Assembly (NCBI RefSeq): GCF_007097155.1
Contig: NZ_VJWA01000001.1
Coordinates: forward strand, 708,501 to 772,500
Length of the DNA: 64,000 nucleotides
DNA from: Glacieibacterium frigidum
Lineage (GTDB): Bacteria > Pseudomonadota > Alphaproteobacteria > Sphingomonadales > Sphingomonadaceae
Direction of reading: 5' to 3'
Made by a program: the position numbers and the translations under genes. The notes beneath the pieces were generated by a model, which was not told the DNA's origin, did no database searches, and saw only the letters and a program-made list of their open reading frames with translations. Below are positions 1-9,856 of the stretch, in pieces; position 1 is the stretch's first letter, and the number at the start of each line of letters is the position of its first letter.

Positions 1-808
1 CGAAGCGCTGCGGCGCGGGGGCGTAGGTCGAGCCTGCGAAGGTCACGGTCTCGATCATCGCGCCGCCGCCCTGCCATGGCGGCATGGTGTTCAGGATCTC
101 GGCGCGCGCCCACAGCACGCCGATGCCGGTCGGGCCGTAGAGCTTGTGGCCCGAGAAGACGTAGAAATCGCACCCCAGCGCCGCGACATCGACCGACAGG
201 CGCGGTGCCGCCTGGCAGCCGTCGACGAGCAGCAGCGCACCCACCGCATGCGCCGCATCGGCGACCTTCGCGATGTCGGCGATGCTGCCGAGCACGTTCG
301 AGACGTGCGCGATGGCGACCAGCTTCGTCCGCGGGGTCAGCATGGCGATCAGCGCCGCCTCGTCGATGCGGTGGTCGGCGGTCAGCGGTGCGACGTCGAC
401 CTCGATGCCAGTCCGGTCGCGCAGCAGCTGCCACGGCACGATGTTCGAATGATGCTCGAGCGCCGAGATCAGAATGCGGTCGCCGGGCTTGAGGCTCGAC
501 CCCCACGTCTGCGCGACGAGATTGATGCCCTCGGTCGCGCCGCGCACGAACACGACCTCGTCGGGGCGCGCGCCGATGAAGCGCGCGACAGTCGCCCGCG
601 CCGCCTCGAACCGCTCGGTCATCGTCGCCGAGCGCGCGTAGACGCCGCGGTGGACGGTCGCGTAGTCGGGGCCATAGCCCTTGGCGATCGCGTCGATGAC
701 CGCCTGCGGCTTCTGCGCCGTCGCGGCCGAATCGAGGTAGGCCCAGTTGTCGGCGAGGCCGGGAAAGTTGGCGCGGTGGCTATGCGCCGGGTTCAGCGGC
801 GCGGTCAT
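1..808 (-). CDS. sufS: SufS-type cysteine desulfurase (C-terminus cut by window edge)
   Basis: PLP-dependent group II cysteine desulfurase, supplying sulfur to the SufBCD scaffold for Fe-S cluster assembly in the cytosol. Only the first 269 residues are inside the window. Visible are the N-terminal YLDSAAT motif (24-30), the EHHSN motif near 118-122, the PLP-contacting Asp of VDGCQ (D196) and the Schiff-base lysine in SGHKLYGPTG (K222). The catalytic cysteine lies beyond the edge. The ATG at 806-808 overlaps the sufD stop in an ATGA, so translation is probably coupled. It is the last visible gene of the suf operon. Family identity is certain; completeness cannot be judged. Confidence 0.95.
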   Translation of the reverse strand, partial: MTAPLNPAHSHRANFPGLADNWAYLDSAATAQKPQAVIDAIAKGYGPDYATVHRGVYARSATMTERFEAARATVARFIGARPDEVVFVRGATEGINLVAQTWGSSLKPGDRILISALEHHSNIVPWQLLRDRTGIEVDVAPLTADHRIDEAALIAMLTPRTKLVAIAHVSNVLGSIADIAKVADAAHAVGALLLVDGCQAAPRLSVDVAALGCDFYVFSGHKLYGPTGIGVLWARAEILNTMPPWQGGGAMIETVTFAGSTYAPAPQRF

Positions 809-1886
809 CGTGCCGCTTCCAGCCACGCCACCGCGTCCGCCGTCACCGCGTCGCGCACGACCTCGTCGCCGATCCGGTCGAGCGCATCGCCGAGGAACGC
901 GCGCGTCAGCAGCGCCTTCGCCCCCGCCGGATCGACACCGCGCGACTGCAGGTAGAACAGCGCGTCGCGGTTCAACTCGCCGACCGTCGCGCCATGGGCG
1001 CATTTGACGTCGTCGGCCCAGATTTCGAGTTCGGGCTTCGCGTTGGCGGTCGCGGTGCGCGCCAGCAGCAGCGCCTTCAGCGACTGCACCGCGTCGGTCT
1101 TCTGCGCGTCGCGCGCCACCGACACGCGGCCCGCGACGCTCGCGGTCGCCAGGTCGTCGGCGACCGAGCGCCACACCTGATGGCTCGTGCCGCCGGGCGC
1201 CGCATGATCGACGAGGGTGAAGGCGTCGAGCGTCTGTGTCCCGCGTGCCAGCAGCACGCCGTCGGCCTCGGCAAACGCGCCGGTGCCCTGCAGCCGCACC
1301 CGCGCCTCGATGCGCGCCGAGTCGGCCCCCGCGACGAGCGCCGCGCTGGTGTAGCTCGCCGCGCCTGCCACGGTCGCGAGCGTGAAATCGGTATGTGCGC
1401 CGCCGTCCTTGAGCACGCGCGTCGTGCGCATCAGGCGCGCGCCCTCGGCGAGCGCGACGGTGCAGGTGACGTTGCTCCAGCCCGCGCCGACGTGCGTCTC
1501 GATGATCTCGGCGTGCGCGCCGGCCGCGAGTTCGATGCGGCTCGCCAGGTGCGACGCCCCCCCGCTCGCGACATGGACGATCTGCACCGGGCCGATCGCC
1601 GCGGCGTTTGCCGAGCGCGTCAGCCACAGGCCGCTCGTCGCCTTGGCGGCGGCGATGTCGCCGAGCGGATGGCGCGGCGCGCTGCGCACCGCCGTCACCG
1701 CCAGCCCGCGCCGGTCGCTCAGGCTCTCGACGAAGCGCCCGTCGACGAACACCAGCCGCGGACCATCGAGGTCGAGCCAGTAGTGCGCGAGGTCGGGCGC
1801 GGCGTCGTTCGCCGGCTGCGCGGCGAGCGCGTCGAGCCCCGACAGGTCGCTCCAGCGCCAGTCCTCGGTCTTGCGGGTCGGGAGGC

Positions 1887-1890
<4 letters not shown>
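805..1890 (-). CDS. sufD: Fe-S cluster assembly protein SufD
   Basis: 361 residues; a SufB/SufD-family beta-helix protein forming part of the SufBC2D scaffold complex in the cytosol. The N-terminus carries KTEDWRWSDL, typical of SufD. The C-terminal part has the KCAHGATVGELN stretch and the YLQSRGVDPAGAKALLTRAF segment shared by SufB and SufD. It is shorter than the roughly 420 residues of E. coli SufD, which is usual in Alphaproteobacteria. The start overlaps the sufC stop by 4 bp (ATGA) and its stop overlaps the sufS start in the same way. Very GC-rich, like the neighbours. Confidence 0.95.
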
Positions 1891-2627
<737 letters not shown>

Positions 2628-2999
2628 CTAACTGGCCTTCAGCTTGGCGCGAACGATCGCGGTATTGGCGCGCTCGCGCAGTTCGGAATCGGCGAGGCGC
2701 ACCGAACGCTCGGCAACGAGCCGCGCGGTCATCGGATCGACCCCGCCCGACGTGCCCGCGAGCTTGACCGCCTCGACGAGGGCAGTTCGCTGGTTGATGC
2801 ACGCCTTGAGCGCGCGGTCGGTCAGCGCCGCGGGCTGGTCGGCACTGAGGTCGACAGCTGCAGCCGCCTTGTCGACGCACGCGGCGTACGCAGCCCCGGC
2901 CGCATCGGCAGCAACCTGCTCCGGCTTCGCGGCGGCTGTCTCGTTGGTCCCACACGCTGCGAGCGCGAGGAAAGGCAGAAGGAGGAGCGCGCGGATCAA
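2628..2999 (-). CDS. Small predicted lipoprotein inside the suf operon
   Basis: 123 residues from a TTG at 2997-2999 that overlaps the sufB stop (TTGA). The N-terminus is a short lipoprotein signal: Arg, a Leu-rich core and a lipobox LALAAC with Cys at about position 16. The mature part is Ala-rich and mostly helical, with two further cysteines (YAACVDK and KACINQR). I recognise no named family. It sits exactly between sufB and sufC with a 4-bp overlap on one side and no gap on the other, so it must be co-translated with Fe-S assembly genes although it is predicted to be envelope-anchored. The reading frame stays open upstream, but that extension is only a shadow of sufB. Confidence 0.75.
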   Translation of the reverse strand: MIRALLLLPFLALAACGTNETAAAKPEQVAADAAGAAYAACVDKAAAAVDLSADQPAALTDRALKACINQRTALVEAVKLAGTSGGVDPMTARLVAERSVRLADSELRERANTAIVRAKLKAS

Positions 3000-4477
3000 C
3001 CGACGCTCCCCTCGAGCGAGATCCCGAGCAGCTTCTGCGCCTCGACCGCGAATTCCATCGGCAGCTGCTTTAGCACCTCGCGGCAGAAGCCGTTGACGAT
3101 CAACGCGACCGACTCCTCGGCGTCGAGGCCGCGCGACTGGGCGTAGAACATCTGGTCGTCGCTGATCTTGGAGGTCGTCGCCTCGTGCTCGATCTGCGCG
3201 CTCGGGTTGCGCACCTCGATGTACGGCACGGTGTGCGCGCCGCACTCGGAGCCGAGCAGCAGCGAGTCGCACTGGGTGAAGTTGCGCACCCCCTCAGCCA
3301 TCGGCGCGACGCGGACCAGCCCGCGATAGGTGTTCGACGAACGGCCTGCCGAGATGCCCTTGCTGACGATCGTGCTGCGCGAGCCCTTGCCGAGGTGGAT
3401 CATCTTAGTGCCGGTATCGGCCTGCTGGCGGTTGTTGGTCACCGCGACCGAGTAGAATTCGCCGACCGAGTTCTCGCCCGACAGCACGCACGACGGATAT
3501 TTCCAGGTAATCGCGCTGCCGGTCTCGACCTGCGTCCAGCTGACCTTGCTGCGCTTGCCGAGGCAGTTCGCTCGCTTGGTCACGAAGTTGTAGATGCCGC
3601 CAACCCCGTTCGCATCGCCCGGGTACCAGTTCTGCACGGTCGAATATTTGATCTCGGCATCGTCGAGCGCGACCAATTCCACGACCGCCGCATGCAGCTG
3701 ATTCTCGTCGCGCATCGGGGCGGTGCAGCCCTCGAGATACGAAACGTGGCTGCCCTTGTCAGCGACGATCAGCGTGCGCTCGAACTGCCCGGTGTTCTGC
3801 GCATTAATGCGGAAATAGGTCGACAGCTCCATCGGGCAGCGGACGCCCTCCGGAATGTAGACGAAGGTGCCGTCGCTGAAGACCGCCGCATTGAGGCAGG
3901 CGAAATAGTTGTCGCGCTGCGGCACGACCGAGCCCAGCCACTTGCGGACGAGGTCGGGGTATTCCTTCACCGCCTCGCTGATCGAGCGGAAGATGACGCC
4001 CGCACGCTCGAGCTCGGCGCGGAAGGTCGTCGCGACCGAGACGCTGTCGAACACCGCGTCGACCGCGATGCGGCGCGAGCCCTCGACGCCCGCGAGCATC
4101 TTCTGCTCCTCGATCGGGATGCCGAGCTTCTCGTAGGTGCGGCGGATCTCGGGATCGAGCTCGTCGAGGCTCGCCAGCGTCGGCTTCGCCTTGGGCGCGG
4201 CGTAGAAATACATGTCCTGATAATCGATCGGCGCGATCTCGAGCTTCGCCCAGTCGGGCGTCGGCATCGTCAGCCACAGGCGATACGCCTTCAGCCGCCA
4301 GTCGAGCAGCCACTGCGGCTCGCCCTTCTTGGCGCTGATATAGCGCACCGTGTCCTCCGACAGGCCCTTGGGCGCCATGTCGGACTCTATGTCTGAGACG
4401 AAGCCCCACTTGTACGTCGCGAGGTCGTCGACCGCGGCATGCGCGGCGGCGTCGCGGATCAATACGTCGTCGGTCAT
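2996..4477 (-). CDS. sufB: Fe-S cluster assembly protein SufB
   Basis: 493 residues, the usual SufB length. SufB is the scaffold subunit on which clusters form, together with SufC and SufD. Diagnostic segments include [10 protein letters not shown] near the N-terminus, [17 protein letters not shown], the central beta-helix with SYLEGCTAP, and the conserved C-terminal [13 protein letters not shown] and [17 protein letters not shown] chose the ATG at 4475-4477 because it begins the conserved N-terminus and forms an ATGA overlap with the Rrf2 regulator's stop. The frame is open further upstream, but that part is a shadow of the regulator gene. The 3' end overlaps the lipoprotein gene's TTG. Confidence 0.96.
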   Translation of the reverse strand: MTDDVLIRDAAAHAAVDDLATYKWGFVSDIESDMAPKGLSEDTVRYISAKKGEPQWLLDWRLKAYRLWLTMPTPDWAKLEIAPIDYQDMYFYAAPKAKPTLASLDELDPEIRRTYEKLGIPIEEQKMLAGVEGSRRIAVDAVFDSVSVATTFRAELERAGVIFRSISEAVKEYPDLVRKWLGSVVPQRDNYFACLNAAVFSDGTFVYIPEGVRCPMELSTYFRINAQNTGQFERTLIVADKGSHVSYLEGCTAPMRDENQLHAAVVELVALDDAEIKYSTVQNWYPGDANGVGGIYNFVTKRANCLGKRSKVSWTQVETGSAITWKYPSCVLSGENSVGEFYSVAVTNNRQQADTGTKMIHLGKGSRSTIVSKGISAGRSSNTYRGLVRVAPMAEGVRNFTQCDSLLLGSECGAHTVPYIEVRNPSAQIEHEATTSKISDDQMFYAQSRGLDAEESVALIVNGFCREVLKQLPMEFAVEAQKLLGISLEGSVG

Positions 4478-4899
4478 GCCGTCACCTCTACGCGCGCCGG
4501 CTGAAGCAGGTCGGCGAGGCTGACCGCGACCAGCGCATCGCGCACCGCGCTGTTGATCGGCCCCCAGTGCGGGCGCACCGCGCAGCTGCCGTGCAGCGCA
4601 CAGGCCGAGACTTCGCCGTGCTGGCAGTTGGTCAGCGCGATCGGCCCGTCGACCGCCTCGACGATCGACGCGACGCTGATCACCGATGCCGGCCGCGCGA
4701 GGTGGAAGCCACCCGCGACGCCGCGCGTCGAGACCAGCAGCCCCGCGCGGGCGAGCGTGCCCATCAGCTTGGCAACTGTCGGTGCGGAGATGCCGGTGTG
4801 CGCCGCGACCGCCGCTGCGGACAGCCGCGGATCGTCGCACTTGGCGGCGGCGGTCATCACGACCACCGCATAGTCTGCAAGATTACTGAGCCGGATCAC
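4474..4899 (-). CDS. Rrf2-family Fe-S regulator of the suf operon
   Basis: 141 residues from a GTG at 4897-4899, giving the typical N-terminus (M)[18 protein letters not shown] 12 bp upstream is an alternative. The N-terminal winged helix includes [13 protein letters not shown] and the wing [11 protein letters not shown]. Three cysteines (about C92, C100, C106) in [16 protein letters not shown] match the [2Fe-2S]-binding pattern of IscR/SUF-type Rrf2 proteins. As first gene of the operon, overlapping sufB by 4 bp, it probably senses Fe-S status and controls its own operon. A GGGGAC sequence about 6 nt before the GTG may be the ribosome-binding site. Confidence 0.92.
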   Translation of the reverse strand: MIRLSNLADYAVVVMTAAAKCDDPRLSAAAVAAHTGISAPTVAKLMGTLARAGLLVSTRGVAGGFHLARPASVISVASIVEAVDGPIALTNCQHGEVSACALHGSCAVRPHWGPINSAVRDALVAVSLADLLQPARVEVTA

Positions 4900-5002
4900 G
4901 CACGTCCCCAAAAGCGGAGCGAATTGGTCCGGCTTATGTGGGGGAGGGTGCGGTCAAGTCAAGCCGGGGGCACGCGCCGGGTCGCACGCGTGCCCCCGGC
5001 GG

Positions 5003-5230
5003 TCAGGCCGCGACGACCTGCCCCCGGCGTCTCCGCCGCGCCGCCGCGCCGACACCTGCAAATCCGGCCAGCAGCATTGCCCAGGTGCCGGGTTCGGGCA
5101 CCGTGGCGCCGGTTGCCGCGAGGGTCGTTCCGCCCCGCGCCGGTGCCGCGATCAGCGCAGCAGCCAGGCCGATGGCAAAGATCGTTACAGCCACCGCGCC
5201 GCGCGCCGTAGGATGCTTCGACCAGGACAC
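5003..5230 (-). CDS. 75-residue PEPxxWA-CTERM protein (minimal sorting substrate)
   Basis: The protein is almost only sorting signals. A Lys/Arg-containing N-terminus precedes a hydrophobic segment of signal-peptide type (about 12-30), then a short Gly/Thr/Ala-rich linker (about 31-43). Next is the C-terminal sorting domain: VPEPGTWA (about 44-51), a hydrophobic helix, and RRRRR followed by GQVVAA. PEPxxWA-CTERM signals direct proteins to an exosortase-like processing system in the inner membrane of sphingomonads and relatives. It is transcribed away from the histidine kinase at 5335, with about 100 bp between their starts. The mature part after both cleavages would be around a dozen residues. 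Confidence 0.7.
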   Translation of the reverse strand: MSWSKHPTARGAVAVTIFAIGLAAALIAAPARGGTTLAATGATVPEPGTWAMLLAGFAGVGAAARRRRRGQVVAA

Positions 5231-5334
5231 GGGTGAAACCCTCCACTCTTCGCAAACAAGTAATTGTTAGCTATGGGCGTAACGGTTCGCATCGGCCGCA
5301 TGGCCGAACCGGATGGGGGAGGTGGCGCGACCGG

Positions 5335-6675
5335 ATGGACACGGGGGCTCAGGCGCGGGCGGCGGTGATCGCCGCCGAATTGCGCGGCGCACGCGGCCCG
5401 ACCCTGATCGGCGTCGTCATCATGACCGCCGTGCTGATCTTCGTGACCCTCGCGATCCGCCCGCTCGCCGCGACGCCGTGGCCGATCGATGCCTGGGTCG
5501 CGGCAATGGCGATGGTGCTCGTCGGGGTGCTGACACTGATGGTGGCCGGCACGCTGACCGACCGCCCCGGCCGTCCGGTCGAGCCCTGGGTCCGCGGGGC
5601 GCGCGCGCTTCAGTCGACGATGTCGGCACTGATCGTCGTCAGCGTGTGGATCCTGCTGCCGCCGGCGGGCCCCGACCTGCGCGCGCTGATGTTGATGATG
5701 TACGTCTGGTACATCGCCACCGTCATCGCGGCGTCGAGCGAGGCGTCGCCGATGCCGGCGCGCGACATCGTCGTGCTGACCCTCTCGATGGTCGGCTGGG
5801 TCGTGTGGGACCGCCCGCCGTACTGGGAGGCGTGGGCGGTGTTCCTGACGATGGCGGGGGGCACGATGCTGGCCTTCCGCCGCATGATCCGCCGCGCAGT
5901 CGTCGCGGCGCTGGAGGCGCGCATCGCGAGCGAGACTGCCGAGGCCGCGACCCGCGCCGCGCTCGCCACCGCCGAGGCCGCACGCGATGCCAAGACACGC
6001 TTCATCGCGTCCGCCAGTCACGACCTGCAACAGCCGCTCCAGGCGGCCGCGCTGTTCTTCGAGAATGCCGTGGCAACCGGCGATGCGGCAGCGCGGGCGC
6101 GCGCGGTGACGGGGGCGCGCGCGGCCTTCGCCTCGACGCAGGGGCTGATCCGCCAGATGCTCGATCACCTGCGGCTCGAGGCAGGCGCGGTGCGGGCGCG
6201 CCCCGAACCCGTCGCGCTGGGACCGCTGATCGCCGAGGTCGCGGCCGAGCATGAGCCTGCGGCACGTGCCGCAGGCATGCGCCTGATCGCGCTGCCGTGC
6301 CGGCTGGTGGCGACGGCCGACCCGGCACTGCTGCGCCGCGCGGTTGGCAATCTTATCGCGAACGCGGTGCGCCATGCAGCCGGCGAGCGCGTGCTCATCG
6401 GTGCGCGCGCTTGTGGCGGCACGGTGACTTTGTGGGTGATCGACGACGGGCGCGGGGTGAGTGCCGCCGACGCCGGGCGGCTGTTCGAGGATTATGCGCA
6501 AGGGTCCGACAATGCGACGCGCGGCGGCTTCGGGCTGGGGCTGGCGTCGGTGCGGCGTTCGGCACGGCTGATGGGCGGCGACGCGGACCTCGACCCGCGC
6601 TGGACGGGCGGCGCGGCGTTCCGCCTGATGCTCCCGCGCGCGGACACGGTGGAGGCCCTGTGCGAAGCTGCCTGA
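5335..6675 (+). CDS. Membrane-bound sensor histidine kinase
   Basis: 446 residues from an ATG at 5335, preceded by a GGGGGAGG stretch. An in-frame ATG at 5233 would add a 34-residue Arg/Gly-rich leader that looks non-coding. The N-terminal half has about six hydrophobic segments. Next come a helical linker and a HisKA domain, with the phospho-acceptor His229 in SASHDLQQPLQ. The HATPase_c domain has an N-box (NLIANAVRHA), a G1-like DDGRGV and a G2-like GGFGLGL. The stop overlaps the downstream response regulator by 16 bp, so the two form a co-translated two-component pair. No periplasmic sensor domain is evident; the signal is unknown. Confidence 0.88.
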   Translation: MDTGAQARAAVIAAELRGARGPTLIGVVIMTAVLIFVTLAIRPLAATPWPIDAWVAAMAMVLVGVLTLMVAGTLTDRPGRPVEPWVRGARALQSTMSALIVVSVWILLPPAGPDLRALMLMMYVWYIATVIAASSEASPMPARDIVVLTLSMVGWVVWDRPPYWEAWAVFLTMAGGTMLAFRRMIRRAVVAALEARIASETAEAATRAALATAEAARDAKTRFIASASHDLQQPLQAAALFFENAVATGDAAARARAVTGARAAFASTQGLIRQMLDHLRLEAGAVRARPEPVALGPLIAEVAAEHEPAARAAGMRLIALPCRLVATADPALLRRAVGNLIANAVRHAAGERVLIGARACGGTVTLWVIDDGRGVSAADAGRLFEDYAQGSDNATRGGFGLGLASVRRSARLMGGDADLDPRWTGGAAFRLMLPRADTVEALCEAA

Positions 6676-7283
6676 TCGCCGACGATCATGCGCTGGTGCG
6701 CGACGCGCTGGCCGCGACGGTCGCGGCGCGCTGGCCCGATGCCGAGATCCTGCAAGCGAGCGACTTCCCGACCGCCTGGTCTGCGGCGGCGCGTGCGCCA
6801 GACCTGTGCCTCGCCGATCTCGACATGCCGGGGGCCGCACCGGTCGAGGGCGTCGAGGCGTTGCGCGCGGCGGCGCCGGCCATGAAGATCCTCGTCGTCA
6901 CCGGGTCGTTCGACGATGCCATGATGCTCGACCTGCTGGCGCGCGGCGTCCACGGCTTCGCGCCCAAGTCGCTGTCCGCCGACGTCATCGGCGCGGCGAT
7001 CGCGCTGGTGCTGGCGGGCGGGCGCTATCTGCCGCAGCGGCTGGCGGAGATGCAGATGCCCGAGCGGCACTTCGCCCCCGCGCCGCCGCCGCGCCTGCTG
7101 ACCGAGCGCCAACTGGAGGTTGCGCGGCTGATGGCGCGCGGCCAGACCAACAAGGACATCGCGCGCAGCCTGGGCATCGCGCCCGCCACCATCAAGACGC
7201 ACGTCGCGCAGGTCATCGCACTGACCGGCGCCGCCAACCGCACCGAGGCGGCGATGCGCGCGACCGCGCTGGGGTTGCTGTAG
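6660..7283 (+). CDS. LuxR/FixJ-family response regulator
   Basis: 207 residues from a GTG at 6660 inside the kinase's 3' end. The receiver domain has the acidic pair in IADDH (8-9), the phospho-acceptor Asp53 in LADLDMPG, the conserved Thr/Ser region VVTGS, and Lys in FAPKS. After a short Pro-rich linker comes a LuxR-type helix-turn-helix (LTERQLEVARLMARGQTNKDI onward, ending IKTHVAQVIALT). It is the partner of the upstream kinase. The divergent PEPxxWA gene and the kinase promoter region between 5231 and 5334 are natural candidate targets; this is inference. The frame is open further upstream only as a kinase shadow. Confidence 0.88.
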   Translation: MRSCLIADDHALVRDALAATVAARWPDAEILQASDFPTAWSAAARAPDLCLADLDMPGAAPVEGVEALRAAAPAMKILVVTGSFDDAMMLDLLARGVHGFAPKSLSADVIGAAIALVLAGGRYLPQRLAEMQMPERHFAPAPPPRLLTERQLEVARLMARGQTNKDIARSLGIAPATIKTHVAQVIALTGAANRTEAAMRATALGLL

Positions 7284-7409
7284 ACGCGCGAAGACGGCTC
7301 TGTTATGGCCCCCGCTCTTCCGCCGACGGGACTCGCCCGCCGGCCCCAACCTTATGACAAGCGCGTGCCATGCTGAGGTGCGTTGCGTGAATGGAGCGAC
7401 AAGGCCCTT

Positions 7410-7616
7410 ATGCAGATCGTAGTCCGCGACAATAATGTCGATCAAGCGCTTCGTGCGCTCAAGAAGAAGCTACAGCGTGAGGGCGTGTACCGCGAAATGA
7501 AGCTGCGCCGGCATTACGAGAAGCCGAGCGAGAAGCGTGCCCGTGAAAAGGCCGCCGCGGTTCGCCGCGCGCGCAAGCTCGAGCGCAAGCGCGCCGAGCG
7601 CGACGGCGCCAAGTAA
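7410..7616 (+). CDS. rpsU: Small ribosomal subunit protein bS21
   Basis: 68 residues. The sequence [20 protein letters not shown] and the Arg/Lys-rich C-terminal helix are typical of bS21, a small-subunit protein involved in translation initiation. The start is the ATG at 7410. A TTG 27 bp upstream would add nine residues not seen in the family. The following isomerase gene starts 5 bp after the stop, so the two are probably co-transcribed. Confidence 0.96.
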   Translation: MQIVVRDNNVDQALRALKKKLQREGVYREMKLRRHYEKPSEKRAREKAAAVRRARKLERKRAERDGAK

Positions 7617-7621
7617 GCATA

Positions 7622-8125
7622 ATGGCGGATAGCGCAGCGCGGTCGGGCTCGGCCCGCTGGATCGTCGTGGCCATCGTGGTCGCGGCGCTGGTCGGCGGCC
7701 TCGTGTGGCTGGGTACCCAGTCGGCCGTCGACGCCGTCCGCCCTGCCGATGCGGCCTATCTGAAGGCCAACAAGGGGAAGCCAGGCGTGATCACCACCGC
7801 GAGTGGCCTGCAGTATCAGGTCCTGACCGAAGGCAAGGGCGCCAAGCCGACCAAGAGCGATACCGTCGCGGTCCATTACGAGGGCAAGCTGATCGACGGC
7901 ACGGTCTTTGATTCGAGCTATCAGCGCGGCCAGCCCGCGGTGTTCCCGCTCGACGCGGTCATCCCCGGCTGGACCGAAGGCGTGCAGCTGATGACCACGG
8001 GGTCGAAGTACCGTTTCGTCATCCCGCCCGAGCTCGGCTACGGCAAGCGCGGCGCACCGGGCGCGATCCCGCCGAATTCGGTGCTGCTGTTCGATGTCGA
8101 ATTGCTGGCGGTTCGGGGCGCTTAA
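7622..8125 (+). CDS. Membrane-anchored FKBP-type peptidyl-prolyl isomerase
   Basis: 167 residues. A single hydrophobic segment near residues 13-30 follows a short N-terminal tail, so the protein is probably anchored to the inner membrane facing the periplasm. A short helical linker leads to one FKBP domain with TVAVHYEGKLIDGTVFDSS, FPLDAVIPGWTEGVQLM and the ELGYG...IPPNSVLLFDVELL pattern. It catalyses cis-trans isomerisation of Xaa-Pro bonds, likely in envelope protein folding. It lies immediately after rpsU and is followed by a REP-like inverted pair that may mark the 3' end of the transcript. Confidence 0.9.
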   Translation: MADSAARSGSARWIVVAIVVAALVGGLVWLGTQSAVDAVRPADAAYLKANKGKPGVITTASGLQYQVLTEGKGAKPTKSDTVAVHYEGKLIDGTVFDSSYQRGQPAVFPLDAVIPGWTEGVQLMTTGSKYRFVIPPELGYGKRGAPGAIPPNSVLLFDVELLAVRGA

Positions 8126-8138
8126 CTACCCCTTCGTC

Positions 8139-8246
8139 GTCATCCCCGCGAAGGCGGGGACCCAAGGTCACTAACTTGGCGGCAAGAACCGCTCGCCTCA
8201 TGGCGCGGCTTGGGTGCCCTTGGGTCCCCGCCTTCGCGGGGATGAC
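8139..8246. repeat. REP-like inverted pair, family A (copy 1)
   Basis: Two 29-bp arms (8139-8167 and 8218-8246) are perfect reverse complements around a roughly 50-bp spacer. Each arm contains an inner palindrome (CCCCGC, GAAG loop, GCGGGG). The same sequence recurs at 13300-13410 and, degenerate, at 44908-45012. The position after the FKBP gene suggests a transcript-end or mRNA-stability element. Confidence 0.9.
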
Positions 8247-8248
8247 GA

Positions 8249-8621
8249 GGGGAATGGCGGGGACCTGCTCACGCCAAACCCCCGGCCGGCGATCCTATCG
8301 CCTCCGCTCCCAAGCTCAGCCCGTCGTCTCCGGCTTGACCCCCCATCCGGCGCTGACTGGACGAGGAACCGGCAGACGATGCAGGTGCGGTCGCGAGTGC
8401 CCGGGCGAGGGCGGCAGTGACGTGAAACTGGGTACAGGGGGATCGAAGATGTCGCTGCCGGCGTCCGGCCTCGTCATGCCCGGGCAATCGCTCGCGTGTC
8501 CGTCACCCCGCTAGCGCGTCGGGGATCGGGCCGGCCGCGGGGTTGCTATGCCCGCCACCTGGACAGCGGGCTTGCCAGGGCCCGCCGCATGCGAGCGTAT
8601 TAACCGATCTGGTTCAGAAAG
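8249..8621. other. Intergenic stretch without recognisable gene
   Basis: About 370 bp between the REP pair and the 3' end of lepB. Short open frames on both strands have no family resemblance, no clear ribosome-binding site and atypical composition. A small GC hairpin (8566-8585, arms GCGGGC/GCCCGC) lies on the lepB side and could contribute to termination, but no T-run follows it. No tRNA or known RNA motif was seen. Confidence 0.5.
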
Positions 8622-9455
8622 TCAAGGCCCGACCTTGGCGTGCAGGCTGGTGAAGGCGCGGCCCGAGCGGAAGGCGCCCAGCCAGGTCGCGGGGTTCAGC
8701 GTCCACGATCCGTCGACCGAATAGGTCAGGAACTCGGCACGGCCGACGACATTCTCGATCGGCAGCAGCCCCAGGCCGCCGCCCTCGACGGGGACGCGAC
8801 TGTCCTGCGAATTGTCGCGGTTGTCACCCATCAGGAAGACATGCCCCTCGGGCACCACGATCGGCGCGGTATTGTCGTTGTCCCAGTTGCCGAGGTCGAA
8901 GACGTCGTAGCTGCGGCCGTTGGGCAGCGTCTCGCGGAAGCGCGGATAGCGGCAGACGGGCACCCCTTGCGCGTTGGTCGTCTGGAAGGCCGCGTCGACG
9001 ACGCCGTTGCAGGTTGAATTGGGGGTGATCTTGATCTCGGCCGGGGCCATCGGGACCTTGGGCACCGCGGTGCCGTTCAGAAACAGCACGCCGTTCTTCA
9101 TCTGCACAGTATCGCCGGGCAGGCCGACGACGCGCTTGATCCAGTCGTCGTGCTGGATCGGCGACTTGACGACGACGATGTCGCCGCGCTCCGGGTACGA
9201 GCCGAAGACGCGGCCCGGGATCTCGGGCAGGATCGGCAGGCTGGGCGACAGATAACTGTAGCCATAGGGGAATTTGGAGACGATCAGCTGGTCGCCGACC
9301 AGCATCGTCGGCAGCATCGACGCGCTGGGGATATAGAAGGGCTTGGCGATGAAGCTGTGCACAGCGAGCACCGCGAGCGCGAGCAGGAACAGCTGCCACG
9401 CCTCGTGCGCCCAGTTGGTCTTCTTCTTCGGTGCAGCCACTACAGCCTCGGTCAT
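8622..9455 (-). CDS. lepB: Signal peptidase I
   Basis: 277 residues; the inner-membrane serine protease that removes Sec/Tat signal peptides. One N-terminal transmembrane segment (about 20-37) is followed by the catalytic Ser46 in PSASMLPT and the general-base Lys97 in GDIVVVKSP. The conserved [11 protein letters not shown] box and the VVGRAEF segment complete the family signature. The start overlaps the acpS stop (ATGA). It is the last gene of the pyrE-to-lepB operon. Given the many exported PEPxxWA proteins here, this enzyme would act on their N-terminal signals. Confidence 0.96.
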   Translation of the reverse strand: MTEAVVAAPKKKTNWAHEAWQLFLLALAVLAVHSFIAKPFYIPSASMLPTMLVGDQLIVSKFPYGYSYLSPSLPILPEIPGRVFGSYPERGDIVVVKSPIQHDDWIKRVVGLPGDTVQMKNGVLFLNGTAVPKVPMAPAEIKITPNSTCNGVVDAAFQTTNAQGVPVCRYPRFRETLPNGRSYDVFDLGNWDNDNTAPIVVPEGHVFLMGDNRDNSQDSRVPVEGGGLGLLPIENVVGRAEFLTYSVDGSWTLNPATWLGAFRSGRAFTSLHAKVGP

Positions 9456-9856
9456 GTCGGGGTCGCCGTAATCAGGACGATCGCCTGCGCGAAAGGGTGA
9501 TCGTCGGTGAGCGTCAGGTGTATTACCGCGCTATAACCCGCAGGCGTCAGCAGCGCCAGCCGCTCCGCAGCCCCGCCGCTGAGCTGCAGCGTCGGCGCGC
9601 CCGACGGCAGGTTGACGACCCCCATGTCGCGCATGAACACGCCGTCGCGAAAGCCCGTGCCCAGCGCCTTGGAGCACGCCTCCTTGGCGGCGAAGCGCTT
9701 GGCATAGGTGCCGGCGCGGGTCAGCGGGCGCCGCTCGGCCTTGGCCTGTTCGTGGGGTGTGAAGACGCGGGCGATGAAGCGGTCGCCGAAGCGGTCGAGC
9801 GATTTCTGGATCCGCTCGATGTTGCAGATGTCGTTGCCGAGACCGAGGACAATCAC
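9452..9856 (-). CDS. acpS: Holo-[acyl-carrier-protein] synthase
   Basis: 134 residues. AcpS transfers 4'-phosphopantetheine from CoA to a serine of acyl carrier protein. The N-terminus (M)[15 protein letters not shown] carries the Mg-binding Asp. The FTPHEQ segment and [16 protein letters not shown] are the second family signature. Both ends overlap neighbours by ATGA (pdxJ upstream, lepB downstream), the conserved pdxJ-acpS-lepB order of Alphaproteobacteria. Confidence 0.95.
   Translation of the reverse strand: MIVLGLGNDICNIERIQKSLDRFGDRFIARVFTPHEQAKAERRPLTRAGTYAKRFAAKEACSKALGTGFRDGVFMRDMGVVNLPSGAPTLQLSGGAAERLALLTPAGYSAVIHLTLTDDHPFAQAIVLITATPT

Noticed and set aside
8176..8514. Short open frames between the FKBP gene and lepB
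   Set aside because: No start context, no family match, and part of them consists of the REP arm itself.
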